A stretch of 64,000 nucleotides of DNA from Mytilus trossulus (taxonomy: Eukaryota > Mollusca > Bivalvia > Mytilida > Mytilidae), in NCBI RefSeq assembly GCF_036588685.1, contig NC_086373.1, positions 50,599,164 to 50,663,163 of the forward strand, read 5' to 3'. The notes under the pieces are model-generated. The model had not been told where the DNA came from. It made no database searches and saw nothing but the letters and a program-made list of their open reading frames with translations. Made by a program: the position numbers and the translations under genes. The stretch's first letter is position 1. Every line of letters starts with the position of its first letter. This document shows positions 1 to 12,259 of this stretch, piece after piece.

Positions 1-620
1 TTCCACATCCATGGTTTCATGACTTTCTTTTAACTCTGTCTTGGAAATAATTAAGAAATCACATATAAATGCTAAGACGCATCGAAATGCAAAATGCAGA
101 CCAAACTCTTCACTACGAAGTCTTATTATGTATTAGTCAAAGAAACAAGCATAAAACCGAAATTTAACTTTGATAATTGAATGCAACAACGTACTGGTCA
201 TAATTGTTAATACCCTTCTAATCTTAAAATCACAGACAATAAAATTCGAATTAAAACCTCAGAACAAATATGCAGTCTCAAATATAATGAATTCAACTCG
301 TGGAAAAGAATATCGATTTCATTCATTTTAGTACTCTGTTGTCACGAAACTACATTTCCTTCACTGAACAGTCTCTGGAACTATTTTTTTTTCTCTAAAT
401 GGCCTTTACCTTAGAAATTTGACTTTGACTTTGATATGAGGAGGACATCTTATTAAATAGTGTTATCTTTACATTGATGGCTATATAGTTGGCATATCAC
501 GGTATGTCGTGAATTTGTCACATGTTTAGGCGTACAATATTTGTAAACAGAAATACATGTGAAAAAAACTAGAGTTATTCCTCTTTATACAACTGACTCT
601 CTTTTCATGCTAGAATGCAA
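1..620. other. AT-rich intergenic DNA, no gene seen
   Basis: I see no convincing exon, RNA gene or known repeat here. Open frames are short and of the length expected by chance in AT-rich DNA. Confidence 0.5.
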
Positions 621-624
621 TTAA

Positions 625-1227
625 GGGCATACGAAACAGTTACAGGGAAGGACCTTAGGTAATGACGTGGCTAACGTAATTTGTTATTTTCGCGACGTCA
701 AACTGTGACATATCGGGAAAAGATGCATTTTTCGACTGATTTCCATCATTCAAACTGATTTAATTTGAAAACGAATTCATGGACCCCTATTTTTCAAAAC
801 GGCATTTGGTTTCATTTTGCAGGGAGATTATGTGACCCAAATTTTATAAAACTGTAAATAGAGGATTTTTTTTAATTGTGATAAACATGCAGTAAAAAAT
901 TACGTTTTTTCCTCAATTCATGAACATTTGATAAATATGAGTTATTTCTGATTAAAAAAATGCATATTTTTTAAAAATATTTAAGAAATGCAGAAATTAC
1001 CGATTATTTAACAAAAAACAAATTGTTTTTATCTTTTATAATAAAAAAATTACGGCCACAAATCTAAATTTCGAGCAAATATACAAAATGTCGACCTCAT
1101 TTTACTCAAAAAGTAGCACATGAAGGTATAGTTTTTATTACATATTTGATTTAATCAGGTAAAAAATAGCCTATATGCAAATTTTCATGAACTTGTAAAT
1201 ACAGGATCAAAACTGTATCGTATGCCC
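625..1227. mobile_element. TTAA-flanked MITE (piggyBac-like target site)
   Basis: A 603-bp non-coding element. Its ends are inverted: GGGCATACGAAACAGTT on the left, and on the right the complement of GGGCATACGATACAGTT, one mismatch in 17. Each end abuts TTAA (621-624 and 1228-1231), the target-site duplication typical of piggyBac transposons. The interior is A/T-rich with no transposase frame, so the element is non-autonomous. The ends begin GGGC rather than the CCC/CCYT usual for piggyBac, so superfamily assignment rests mainly on the TTAA duplication. Confidence 0.75.
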
Positions 1228-1309
1228 TTAAAGTGACTACGTTGAACGCATCTATGATATCCCGTCGAACTTGAAATGAAGGATACAACAGATACATTTC
1301 AGTTTTTTG

Positions 1310-2213
1310 TCGAGCCTGCAACTTTTGTTGCAGAAAGCTCGACATAGGGATAGTGATCCGGCGGCGGCGGCGTTAGCTCACTTCTTAAAAGCTTTATATT
1401 TTAGAAGGTAGAAGACCTGGATGCTTCATACTTTGTATATAGATGCCTCATGTTACGAAGTTTCCGTCAGTCACATGTCCAATGTCCTTGACCTCATTTT
1501 CATGGTTCAGTGACCACTTGAATAAAAAGTTAATATTTTTTATAATGTTTAATTCTCTCTTATTATAACTAATTGGAGAACTATATTTGGTATGTGCGTA
1601 TCTTGCAGGGTCCTCATGCCCATCAGACAGTTTTCACTTGACCTCGACCTCATTTCATGGATCAGTGAACAAGGTTAAGTTTTGGTGGTCAAGTCCATAT
1701 CTCAGATGCTATAAGCAATAGGGCTAGTATATTCGGTGTATGGAAGGACTGTAAGGTGTACATGTCCAACTGGCAGATGTCATCTGACCTTGACCTCATT
1801 TTCATGGTTCAGTGGTCAAAGTTAAGTTTTTGAGTTTTGGTCTTTTTATCTAATACTATATGCCATAGGTCAACTATATTTGGTGTATGGAAATATTTTA
1901 TGATCTATATGTCAGTCGCGCAGGTTTTATTTGACCTCGACCTCATTTTCATGGTTCATTGCTTAGTGTTAAGATTTTGTGTTTTGGTCTATTTTTCTTA
2001 AACTAAATAAGATCAACTATATTTGTTGTACGGAAGCATTGTTCGCTGTACATGTCTTCCTGGCATGGTTCATCTGACCTTGACCTCATTTTCATGGTTC
2101 ATTGGTCTTTGTTTAGTTATCTTGGTTAATGTTTAGTTTATGTAAAAGTCTTTAATAAAGCTTTATACTTAGGACTATCAACATTATATCAATGATTAGT
2201 AAAGAAGGCGAGA
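1310..2213 (+). repeat. Dispersed element with ~145-bp internal tandem repeats
   Basis: It opens with a strong hairpin at 1310-1344 (GTCGAGC...GCTCGAC arms with an inner CTGCAAC/TTGCAG stem) and a GGCGGCGGCGGCG run. Five diverged copies of a unit of about 145 bp follow, each marked by GACCTCATTTTCATGG (near 1490, 1648, 1793, 1939 and 2081). It ends near TAAAGAAGGCGAGAC. I recognise this as an abundant bivalve repeat. A hairpin plus internal tandem repeats is an architecture also seen in Helitron-like pearl elements, but I cannot assign it. Confidence 0.6.
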
Positions 2214-5200
2214 CTATATTGTTTAAAGATATCGTTTTTTTCATAAATCACGACATTGTTTTCGAATTTCACAACATTTGAAAGCAGAGGTTTAATCATT
2301 ATCCACAGTGACCGGCAACCAAAACTGTGACAGAGAATCAAACGAATGAATGGACAGACGGACACACGCATCACTATATAGCCCCACAATTCGAAGCGGA
2401 GTATATAAAATCACAGAGTCAAACTGATTTCAGCAGATTACTGAGTTATAGTAGCAGTCTATGATTTCAGTTGTAATTTTGAAGCGTTATTTGCGTAAGG
2501 AATGTAAGATCTTTGTCATACCCTAGAAAAATATGCAAAATCATTTGTGTTCCTTTAATGATAAATTATGTTTAAAAAAATATAATGTGCAAATAAACGC
2601 AATTTTGATTAACAGTTTTCTTGATCGAATGGAATTTTTTTTATCAATAGCCAACGTCCCATTTGTTCTATCAAATGAGTACAGTATATGTTATCTAAAT
2701 ATAACATTATTATCTGAAGCATTCTTTATTACAAGGTAAAAGGAGGGATCTAATTTTCTTATTTTAATTTTATTACGTACATAAGATGTCATTTTGTGAT
2801 CAGAAGAGGAGGAAACTGTTAATTTAGTATCATTCCCAGAAGCCTCTTTAATCCGGTAATCCAAGTGTCTATATCGCACACTAAGCAATTAAGTAGAACT
2901 TAATAGTACCGGATCAATATTTTCCATTTGTCATCTTTGTACTTATAAAATCATCTAATGTGTGAAATATGTATTAAAAAAGTAATGTTTAAAACAATTT
3001 TACACCGGAAAATTAGAAAAAGGTATTGAAATTAAAAGCAATATATTAAATAAAATGACAGGGCCATCGAACCTGATATTGACACTGTAATGTATTATTC
3101 CCTCAACACGAGTATGTAGTTAATTCTAACCAAATTTAAATGTAATCACTAGCGATCAGTTTAAATCCTGTTCCTTTTAAATGATTGAAATCAAAATCAA
3201 ATTTAAGGAATCAAAATTATATAGTCGATATGCACAATGTTAAAAACAAACAGGACATAGATTATAATAACTGTTAGAACACTTCATATCTAACACTTGG
3301 TAGTTGAGCAATTATCTAAACGTGTCTTACTCGAACGAACCTGGTATTAGAACTGCAGCGAATTTCTGTAACGAAATCCGATTTTTTTCTGACGTCTAAC
3401 GATTTGTGTTTGGGACTGGTAGAGGTCATGGATTCTAGATTGCTCTGTCCTTCTAAAGCATGTTTCGGTGCCTGGTTTTTGGGGGGCAGTCGAACAGCAT
3501 TTGAGCAATATGTGACTATACGGAGTTACAAATTAAACTATCCAAAACTAAAACGATAAGATGACAATATTACTTGAATGTTAAAGAGGGAACTTTGGAT
3601 ACGTTCCCAAAATTTAAAAGTGAAATGATTTTTTTTTACATTTAACGTTTTTTAATTTGCAAAATTTGTAAGGGTGATAAAGGACCAATCTCATAAAAAC
3701 AATGGTCTAGCGGTACGGTAAACCATTGAATTTGATGGAATAAATTCGGGGATTGTGGGCGGAAGAAAAATCCCAAACTGTAAACAAAAAGTGACTTGAA
3801 ATTTCTACATTATGATGCTCGCACCCCATAAAACCCTTACAGAGGTCTCAATCACAGTAATTCCTATATAGTACCAACATGTGAAGATTTATTTTTTTAG
3901 TCATGATGTATTAAAAGAGTACTTATAAGATATATGTTTTGATTAGACTGCATGTTTACGTCAGTTCAGTAAGTTTAAGGAAACCAAGAAGTAAAGTTAT
4001 ACTTCTCCTTAAGAAGACAAGATTCAAGGATGCAACACTCCAATTTGATATAAAGATAAATTTAAGATGCACAGATTTATACTGTTTAGAACATCAAACA
4101 ATATCTGATCGTTATCTTTTCAAGATAACAGATGATTGTTATATCTTGTTTTTCAAAATTTTATGTCGTCTATGCATTTATAAATAGCATCAGTCTGTCT
4201 GTGAATTCCGTCCACCAGTCACACATTTTAAATTCAATAATTTTGCCACCACATAATCAGTTAAAATATCTTGTTCTTTGCCCATTTAAAAAGGTATCTG
4301 ACTATAGTATAAAATTATTCAAAGTTTGATTCATATAAAGTGGAGGATTTCTGTGCTATTAAAATTTGACTTGTATAAACCATTGTGTATATTACTTCGC
4401 ATGCTGACCTTGAGATGTCATTCATTTTTCGAAGTCGTTAGGCTGCTGTTTCATTGACGAATAACCTCTTTATTTATTCGTATTCGTACAGAGGCGCTAA
4501 CATTGAATACCAACCAAATTGATGTGTACATGTATAGAATTAAAACACGTAAATATTTTTAGTGCACTTTTGCAGATATGGCTCAGCTTAGGGTTAAAAT
4601 TTGCTTATGGTTCAATTTAAGGGCTCGGGATAGTTTTAGGCTTAATTCAATATAGTCCTATATTTTCTTTGAAGTAGATGAAGACCAAAATTTTAATGAT
4701 TTCACTTTCTTGAAACACTGCCCACTTATTTTAAAAGAACACCCAGACGAACTGATTTTTATCGATTTTTTTTATGACCGGGGACTACATATTTGTCATT
4801 GAGGTAAATTTCTTTTTGACGTATTCTCAACGGTATTTCTGTACTTTGGCTACCATATTTTTTCATAGAAAAGAATCGCTAACATTTCTATATCAGTGGA
4901 ATCATATCGTTGTTTAACCGTGGGAAAATAATTTTATACTAAAAAAATGACGCCAATTTCGGATTTTACTGGGAAATAGAAAATATCCGTATAGTTATCT
5001 ATAGTTCAATCAGCTGTATTTTTTTTTTTCACCGTGATTTGATTATTTATAGATAAAACGAGGTGTAGTTTTAACCTTAATCAGATAGAAAAAAAGGTTA
5101 AAGTTTAACACGGAAACTCAAAAATCTTAAACAAGTTTTACATTCATAGAAATTAAGTTGTTTTCTCTAAAAACAGGAAAATCAGCAAGACAATATTCAA

Positions 5201-5398
5201 ATACATAGATGAAGAATACTTCCAAAACACCATCGACATTTGGTGCATATTTGTATAAGCATCTTTAATCAGTAAGTATATACATAAAGAAACAAGATTG
5301 TGGTGTCCATTGTACACGGATGCCTCACTCTCACTTTCAGTGTCTATGTTCAGTGGACCGTGAAATTTAGACAAAAAAACTCTAACTTAGTATTGGCA
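2214..5398. other. Intergenic AT-rich DNA, no gene seen
   Basis: Only short chance-length open frames. A GGACAGACGGACACACG motif near 2350 recalls the dispersed family at 5399-5545. No other structure is supported. Confidence 0.4.
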
Positions 5399-5545
5399 TC
5401 ATAATTAAAAAGATAATATCACAGGGAAAATGTGTACAAAGTTTCAAGTTGTTTGGACTTCAACTTTATCAAAACTACCTTGATTCGAAAACTTTTACCA
5501 AAATATTTAACCGAAGAGGGACATAAGACGAACAGACGGACGGAC
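5399..5545 (+). repeat. Fragment of a dispersed bivalve repeat (GACGGACGGACGC family)
   Basis: The text runs from 'acaaagtttcaagttgtttg' through 'ttcaactttatcaaaactac' to 'agacggacggacgcac'. The complementary wording occurs in the MITE at 48813-49087 (CGTCCGTCTGTCC followed by GTTGAAGTTCAAT), so the two are related dispersed copies in opposite orientation. Confidence 0.5.
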
Positions 5546-7174
5546 GCACAAGCTGAAAAAAAAATAATGACCCCAAGTGCGACATAAACACAAGTTGGTT
5601 GTATTTAGTATTTCTTGACTCTTGATTTGGGGAGAAAATGTGACATTCGCAAAAGCTAATAAAAATGGTTGTTTTAAAAATGTTATTTCAATATAATAAA
5701 AGAGAACTAGGGAGAGGAGTAAAACAAGGGGATTGCCGGAGTCCTACATGGTTTCATATCTTTATAGAATTAAACAATAGACATTCAAATCACTGGTTTC
5801 TTCAATAATTAATTCTTTGCTTATTGCAGATTATTTACAATGATTTTCAATCTATATTTATAAAGGGAAGCTATTTTAGAATAATTTCCTCATTTGTAGC
5901 CAATTAAGAAAGCTGATAACAAAAAGAAAAAAAATAAAGAAAAAGTTACCCCAATTTTCTAATCCACAAGAAATGAGCTGCTAAACTGGCAACGTACCGG
6001 ATTTCTATAAAAAAAATAAGGTCAATAAATCTCATTCAATAGATTTCGATTGAAAATTGAATTTTGTTAGTTGTGCTAAGCAGTATAATGTTTATAACTG
6101 TATCGTCAAAACTGTTGCTGACTATTTGAATTTATTTGCCAAACTAACATGAAAGTATTACACCATTTCCCCCTCAGTTTGATGGACGAAAAGCGCATCC
6201 TGGTTCAGAAACCAAGCTCTCTATTTAATAAACGATGAAAAATAAATAAAATCATAAATGTATATAATAACAAAATCTTCCTTGTAATGATAAATTACCT
6301 TAATTCGGATGTAGGATTTCCCCCGTCTGCTATTTTTATCTTTTTTTTTAATAATGACCAATACAAATTTAGACCGATTTTACTTGTAATTTATAAATTT
6401 CAAGAGATACAAAATAAATTAAGTTCTTATCCTCTCTAAGCTAAACAAACAAGAAAATTATTTTAATTATATTTGAAATGATAAAACTCACGAATCATTA
6501 TATGTACGCAGATGTTACGATTTGTTACCACTTTCTTAACTGAAAAAAATATGCAGTGCACTTAATTTTTAAGATTGTGGGTGTGTGAAATGGAAGAGTG
6601 CATCAACGATATAATAGTCTAATCTTTCCACATTGTGCGATGCGCATAACCTCTTCCCAAGTTCATGGATTGCTTAATTTTTTTTATTTTAGGCTTGGAA
6701 TAAATGGCAAACCGTGATGTTATTCCATGTCTTTATTTACGTGTGCGAATACAGCACACGCGCTTATGTGCAGTATTTCGATATTGTACTCGTATGTTTT
6801 ATTGTTTCCACTGAAAATACAATTTTCTATTTTTATAACCACATACTTATACAATTACTAGTAGGTACAAATGAGATACATGACTAGGCAAACCAGCATA
6901 GCAGTGATACGCATTAGGTATAAAAAAAATATGAAAAAATATTATATCGAAATACTGTATCCAAGCATCTATGCTTTATTTAGTATTTTTGAGATGGTTT
7001 CATAATCATTAATCCTTTAAAGTTCCAAACTATTACGCGTTGTAGTTTCAGAGTAGAAGATTGTTTGAAAGTTGACCAATAATAAAGATTTCATGCGGCG
7101 ATATTTTTGTTTATCGTATAAGAAAGAAAAGAGGAAAACGAAAAAATTAGTAGAGGTCCTACTACTAGTATACA
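5546..7174. other. Intergenic AT-rich DNA, no gene seen
   Basis: No supported gene or repeat unit. Runs of A and T and short chance open frames only. Confidence 0.4.
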
Positions 7175-8741
7175 TTCATTCTGCACTTTTTGGTTACACA
7201 TGACCCAACGATTTCACAGAAGACAATACGAATATTGTCTGAATTGGATCTAACTGCCACAACGCTTACATTAGACTTGCTACAATTCCCTTTCTATTAT
7301 TTTTCTCTTACTAATTTATATGTTTACTGATAAGTGCTAGCCTACTGATTGCCCTGCAGATGTCAGTATAATTGTAATCTCCTAGTTATAGCAGTAAAAC
7401 TATTAAAGGGGCAAAATCGAAAAAAAGAAGAAAAAACATTAGGAAGGGACATGTAGCATTCATTCTGCACTTTTTGGTTACACATGACCCAACGATTTCA
7501 CAGAAGACAATACGAATATTGTCTGAATGGGATCTACGTGCCACAACGCTTACCGTTATGGAATAACCGTTTCACAAATGATATCGGATATGTTCCTTAC
7601 GTCGTAACTACAATCCCCTTCCCTTTCATGAATTTGACCTACCGAATTAGACTATTTACCGAATTTGTAATCACATAAGCAACACGACGGGTGCCGCATG
7701 TGGAGCAGGATCTGCTTACCCTTCCGGAGCACCTGAGATCACCCCTAGTTTTTGGTGGGGTTCGTGTTGTTTATTCTTTAGTTTTCTATGTTGTGTCATG
7801 TGTACTATTGTTTTTCTGTTTGTCTTTTTCATTTTTAGCCATGGCGTTGTCAGTTTGTTTTAGATTTACGAGTTTGACTGTCCCTTTGGTGTCTTTCGTC
7901 CCTCTTTTACATTAGACTTGCTACAATTCCCTTTCTATTATTTTTCTCTTACTAATTTATATGTTTACTGATAAGTGCTAGCCTACTGATTGCCCTGCAG
8001 ATGTCAGTATAATTGTAATCTCCTAGTTATAGCAGTAAAACTATTAAAGGGGCAAAATCGAAAAAAAGAAGAAAAAACATTAGGAAGGGACATGTAGCAT
8101 TCATTCTGCACTTTTTGGTTACACATGACCCAACGATTTCACAGAAGACAATACGAATATTGTCTGAATGGGATCTACGTGCCACAACGCTTACCGTTAT
8201 GGAATAACCGTTTCACAAATGATATCGGATATGTTCCTTACGTCGTAACTACAATCCCCTTCCCTTTCATGAATTTGACCTACCGAATTAGACTATTTAC
8301 CGAATTTGTAATCACATAAGCAACACGACGGGTGCCGCATGTGGAGCAGGATCTGCTTACCCTTCCGGAGCACCTGAGATCACCCCTAGTTTTTGGTGGG
8401 GTTCGTGTTGTTTATTCTTTAGTTTTCTATGTTGTGTCATGTGTACTATTGTTTTTCTGTTTGTCTTTTTCATTTTTAGCCATGGCGTTGTCAGTTTGTT
8501 TTAGATTTACGAGTTTGACTGTCCCTTTGGTGTCTTTCGTCCCTCTTTTACATTAGACTTGCTACAATTCCCTTTCTATTATTTTTCTCTTACTAATTTA
8601 TATGTTTACTGATAAGTGCTAGCCTACTGATTGCCCTGCAGATGTCAGTATAATTGTAATCTCCTAGTTATAGCAGTAAAACTATTAAAGGGGCAAAATC
8701 GAAAAAAAAGAAGAAAAAACATTAGGAAGGGACATGTAGCA
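7175..8741 (+). repeat. Tandem array of a 641-bp unit, first copy internally deleted
   Basis: Copies are 7175-7458 (truncated), 7459-8099 and 8100-8741. The last two look identical except for one extra A in a homopolymer near 8705. The first lacks about 357 bp internally; its junction falls at a shared TTAC between CGCTTAC and CTTTTAC, as in a microhomology deletion. The unit contains 'cttcccggagcacctgag'-type wording and TTTGGTGTCTTTCGTCCCTC, which recur diverged near 33200 (minus) and 38395-38590. It is therefore an amplified fragment of a dispersed family. The 64- and 74-codon frames in each unit look like by-products: they share no recognisable domain. Confidence 0.85.
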
Positions 8742-9346
8742 AGTCTACGCCTACATGTTTGCCTCCCGAACAACACTTCTTCTTGAAAGTTATACTAAAA
8801 ATCAATCAGAATTAAGGATTGCATCTTGCATCCATGTTTCTCGTACGATCGTACTACATGAAGTGCAAATAATTCTGCCGTTTTGTATACGACTTTTTGA
8901 TACAAAAATGTCAGCAAAAATCAAAAATGGCCTTTCTAGACGGTATAGTCAATTCAACTAGATCAGATCCGAATATAGTACTTGCAACCGATTGACGTTT
9001 AATTGAAAATTTCAATAGTTTCTAAAAGGGACCTAATCATTATTCGGTTAAAGGTTTTACCATTTCGACCTGTAAGTTCTTGAAGAGGAGAAGATTTTTT
9101 TTAATTGGCTATTCTAAATTAAAGATTCTCTCTGATGGCCATGGATTGTTGGCAGATAATCAGTTTTGTCATGGTAGGCCAAAGTTGAGCTAGTGATCCC
9201 AAAGTAGAAGTTACATAACATAGGATTGTTTTCTCGACATTGTTCTACGATGTAAACGGTGTAAATATAGCATCTTATATCTATCTTTATATCAAATTTG
9301 AGTGTTATATCCTTGAAAAGTGTCTTTTAGTATCACCGTATTGTAC
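8742..9346. other. Intergenic DNA, no gene seen
   Basis: Nothing beyond a 68-codon chance open frame at 8755-8961 that resembles no family I know. Confidence 0.4.
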
Positions 9347-9412
9347 GTCATCAACAAGTACATTGATGTTTATCATTCAATTAAGATAAACATCAATGCA
9401 CTTGTTGATGAC
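9347..9412. repeat. Near-perfect 28-bp inverted repeat (hairpin)
   Basis: Arms at 9347-9374 and 9385-9412 begin and end GTCATCAACAAGT...ACTTGTTGATGAC. They are complementary at 27 of 28 positions, with a 10-base loop. The one mismatch is A-C on the + strand and a G-T wobble on the - strand. It could be a short palindromic MITE remnant or a transcribed hairpin. No target-site duplication is clear. Confidence 0.8.
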
Positions 9413-9702
9413 ACAAACTTATCTTTTACATGTTGTGTAATCGGAGATTGGATCTTGCGACACAGAAAAATATAAAGGCCAATGATGCTGTCCGAATTTA
9501 TAATTATTATCTTACACGTGTAGCAGATGGAAATCTGTGTGTACTTATAAAGAATTAGTTCAATTCTATTTTTAAGAATAACATCGTTTTAAATGTTTCC
9601 AAGGTAAACGAAGAAAGTAAATGAGGGAAACATTCACCAATAATATACACGATTAACAGATGTACATTAATTTTATTTTTTAAGCCTAAAAAAGGACAGC
9701 AT

Positions 9703-9765
9703 ACTTTTCCTATATATGAGTACACTTTTTCTATATATGAGTACACCTTTTCTATATATGAGTAT
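9703..9765 (+). repeat. Three tandem 21-bp repeats
   Basis: Three consecutive 21-bp units of the form ACTTTTTCTATATATGAGTA, differing at one or two bases each. Confidence 0.8.
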
Positions 9766-9779
9766 ATAAAATTAAGAAT

Positions 9780-9925
9780 ATAAAATCGAGAATGGAAATG
9801 GGGAATGTGTCAAAGAGACAACAACCCGACCATTGAACAGACAACAGCAGAAGGTCACCAAAAGAGCTTCATTGCAGCGAGAAACTCCCGCACTCGGAGG
9901 CGTCCATTTCACACACATTTGTTTA
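9780..9925 (+). repeat. Dispersed repeat, 'gagaatggaaatggggaatg' family
   Basis: This text recurs at 35549-35945 in the same orientation and at about 28721-28770 in reverse. A related internal part is at 30160-30330. It is a dispersed interspersed repeat; I cannot name the class. Confidence 0.65.
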
Positions 9926-10154
9926 TAGAAAAGCAATTTTAGTTTATAGTAAAACCGCGATTTCATCAAATGACTCCGAAATATCTCAGTGCATTTAGAT
10001 GTGTGCATCGAGATAGTTCTACCACAACCACACAAAGTTCTTGCAAAATGCTCATTTCAAAATTTTAAAATCTTAAATTGGATACTATAAACTCCTTTTG
10101 TTGATATCTTGAAGTATTTTTAAGATCAAATTTTCTACAAGTTGAAAATAAAGT

Positions 10155-10409
10155 AACACAATTGAATCCTTAACAAATGTCAACAAATATTTTGTTTAAT
10201 TAGTTTGATGCTTATAACATTATAATAATATACCGGTATTTTATTTAATTTAGTATTTGATTTATCCTAAGACACCTGTTTATATATTCTCACTTTAGGA
10301 CATATCTTATTTTAGGAGACTTTCGTTAACCTGACTTCGGACAAAGATGTGTCCTAAGTCCGCCATAAAACACGTCCTAGTCCCTGGACAGATTTGTTGA
10401 CATGGCCCC
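10155..10409 (+). mobile_element. End fragment of the long-TIR element seen at 19597-20904
   Basis: It aligns with the right arm of the 19.6-20.9 kb element. Shared text includes CACAATTGAATC, GACATATCTTATTTTAGGAG and TTCGTTAACCTGACT, and it ends GTTGACATGGCCCC against GTTGACACGGTCCC. Only one end is present, so this is a broken copy. Confidence 0.75.
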
Positions 10410-12259
10410 AGGAAATCAAAATACCGTACTTTATATGCTTCCAGTCTCAGAATAATAATTCAAATTTTATTTTTTTGCTGTTTCTGATTGCTTTAAAATA
10501 TACAAAAGTACCATAGCAGTATATAACACGATTCTATTTATAAATAAATATATTTTCCACTGGACTTTAAGCAAACAACAATCTATATAAACAAACAAAT
10601 TCAGTCAGCTAACATGAAATGTATGCTATCCGTTAGGCGTCCGTTCGGGCTATCTGGTAAGATGTGACCGCGGCTTTAGTAGGTAACTTTTATTTAGAGT
10701 TGGGCATGCTATGTACAATTCAACATGCTTTTTAGAGCTCTTAACCAACTTGATCTTTAAAACAAATAACAAATTATAATAAGCAATTATTTTATGTTTC
10801 GATTTCCTTATGAAGACGACGCTTTCGACATTTACTAAAGATGTTAAGCGATTAAACTCGTATATAGACAATAATTATGCCATTTAGATTAATCCTAAGT
10901 GATCTTTCCTTTAGTGTTTAAGTATATATATTTCGAACAATTCTCAGAAAATTACATATATTTTTTTAAGGAAACCGACAATATTGCTTTGATATTAGTT
11001 TTGCAAAGACGAAACCAAAACGACTTTGGTGGAAACCGTAATTAGGTTGATTGATTGTTGCTTGCATAACATGCAGTGCCGCGAGTAATAATAAATTACA
11101 CAAAGTATTGAACCAGAAGAATATATTCAATAGAATGCATGCGTATATTTGCATAGTAGATTGCTGTATCGTAAAATTTGCCAATATATAATTTCCTCCA
11201 TATATATAATATGAATGCCAATGAGACAACTCTGCATTAGATAACAAATAACATAGAAGCATCGATACGCACTATTGATCGATTGATCGATTAGTTGATT
11301 GATTGCCATTTAGACTAGTTGCATACATTTCATTCATTTTTAGGATGAAAACAAATAAACAATATACCCATTTATAGTCTAAGATTATTCTGACGTCGAA
11401 CGGCTGTTTTGCCAGAGCAGTTGGATGTCAGAGAAATCTCGAACTAACCCTATTTTGTGCCGTATGTCGACAGGTGTGAAGAGCGGAAATAAAGACTGAT
11501 ACTGGGAACAGGAATTTTGCAATAGCCATATTCGGACCCCTTTAACAATTCAATTCAATTCAATTCAAAGTTTTATTGCCATATAACAATTGACCCCTTT
11601 TGTTTTTGAAGAACGCATGTGCACTTTTCATGACACCAAACTTTCAAAGTCTTAAATTATGTGAGAATGCATGATTGAAAATCATAATTGTGACGTATAT
11701 GGAATATATGCGTAGGAGAATATTAATAATTATTTTCTGAGGAGGAAACTTGAAACCATGTCATTTGGTGGAGAGGAAATAAAGGTCATTAAACGGGTAA
11801 AAAAATGGAAATCAGTGGAGAAATAAAATAAGGAGGAAATGTTTATCTAAATTCTAGTTCAGGCGATACGAAAGCCAAAATCGTGAATTTTGAACCCAAT
11901 GTAGTCAGTTATTTCCAGGAATAAAAAGGAAACAATTATGTCACATTTTAAAAATTGGGTGACCAGAGAAATAGAATGGGGTCATGAAAAAAAATACATA
12001 TTGATTAACAATCTTTCTGATACAAGACAATATTTTATTTGAGTTTAACCTTTTATAAAACATTTACATGATATTACTACTTCACATATAAAACAAGAGC
12101 CACTCTAAAAAGAGTCATAAGAGACTATAGATAGTCACATTAGCTTCTACATGGACAGCGTATTTTGGAAAAAGCTAAGGCAACAAAAAAAAAATGGGAT
12201 GGAAATGTGTCGAAAATCTAATATTAATTTTTATTTTATTTCATTTATGTTATATTTCG
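10410..12259. other. Intergenic AT-rich DNA, no gene seen
   Basis: It holds a short CAATT microsatellite near 11545-11570 and a fragment of the 'atgccaatgagacaact' dispersed family near 11213. The overlapping - strand frames at 10966-11309 are low-complexity and hydrophobic and show no domain. Confidence 0.4.

Noticed and set aside
6180..6205. Second hammerhead-like core (GATGGACGAAAAGCGC)
   Set aside because: The CTGATGA strand is missing and stem II cannot form, so it is not a ribozyme match.
7484..8556. Pairs of identical 64- and 74-codon frames in the tandem unit
   Set aside because: Identity comes from the DNA-level duplication. The hydrophobic second frame corresponds to T-rich repeat text also seen, without open frame, at 38.4 kb.
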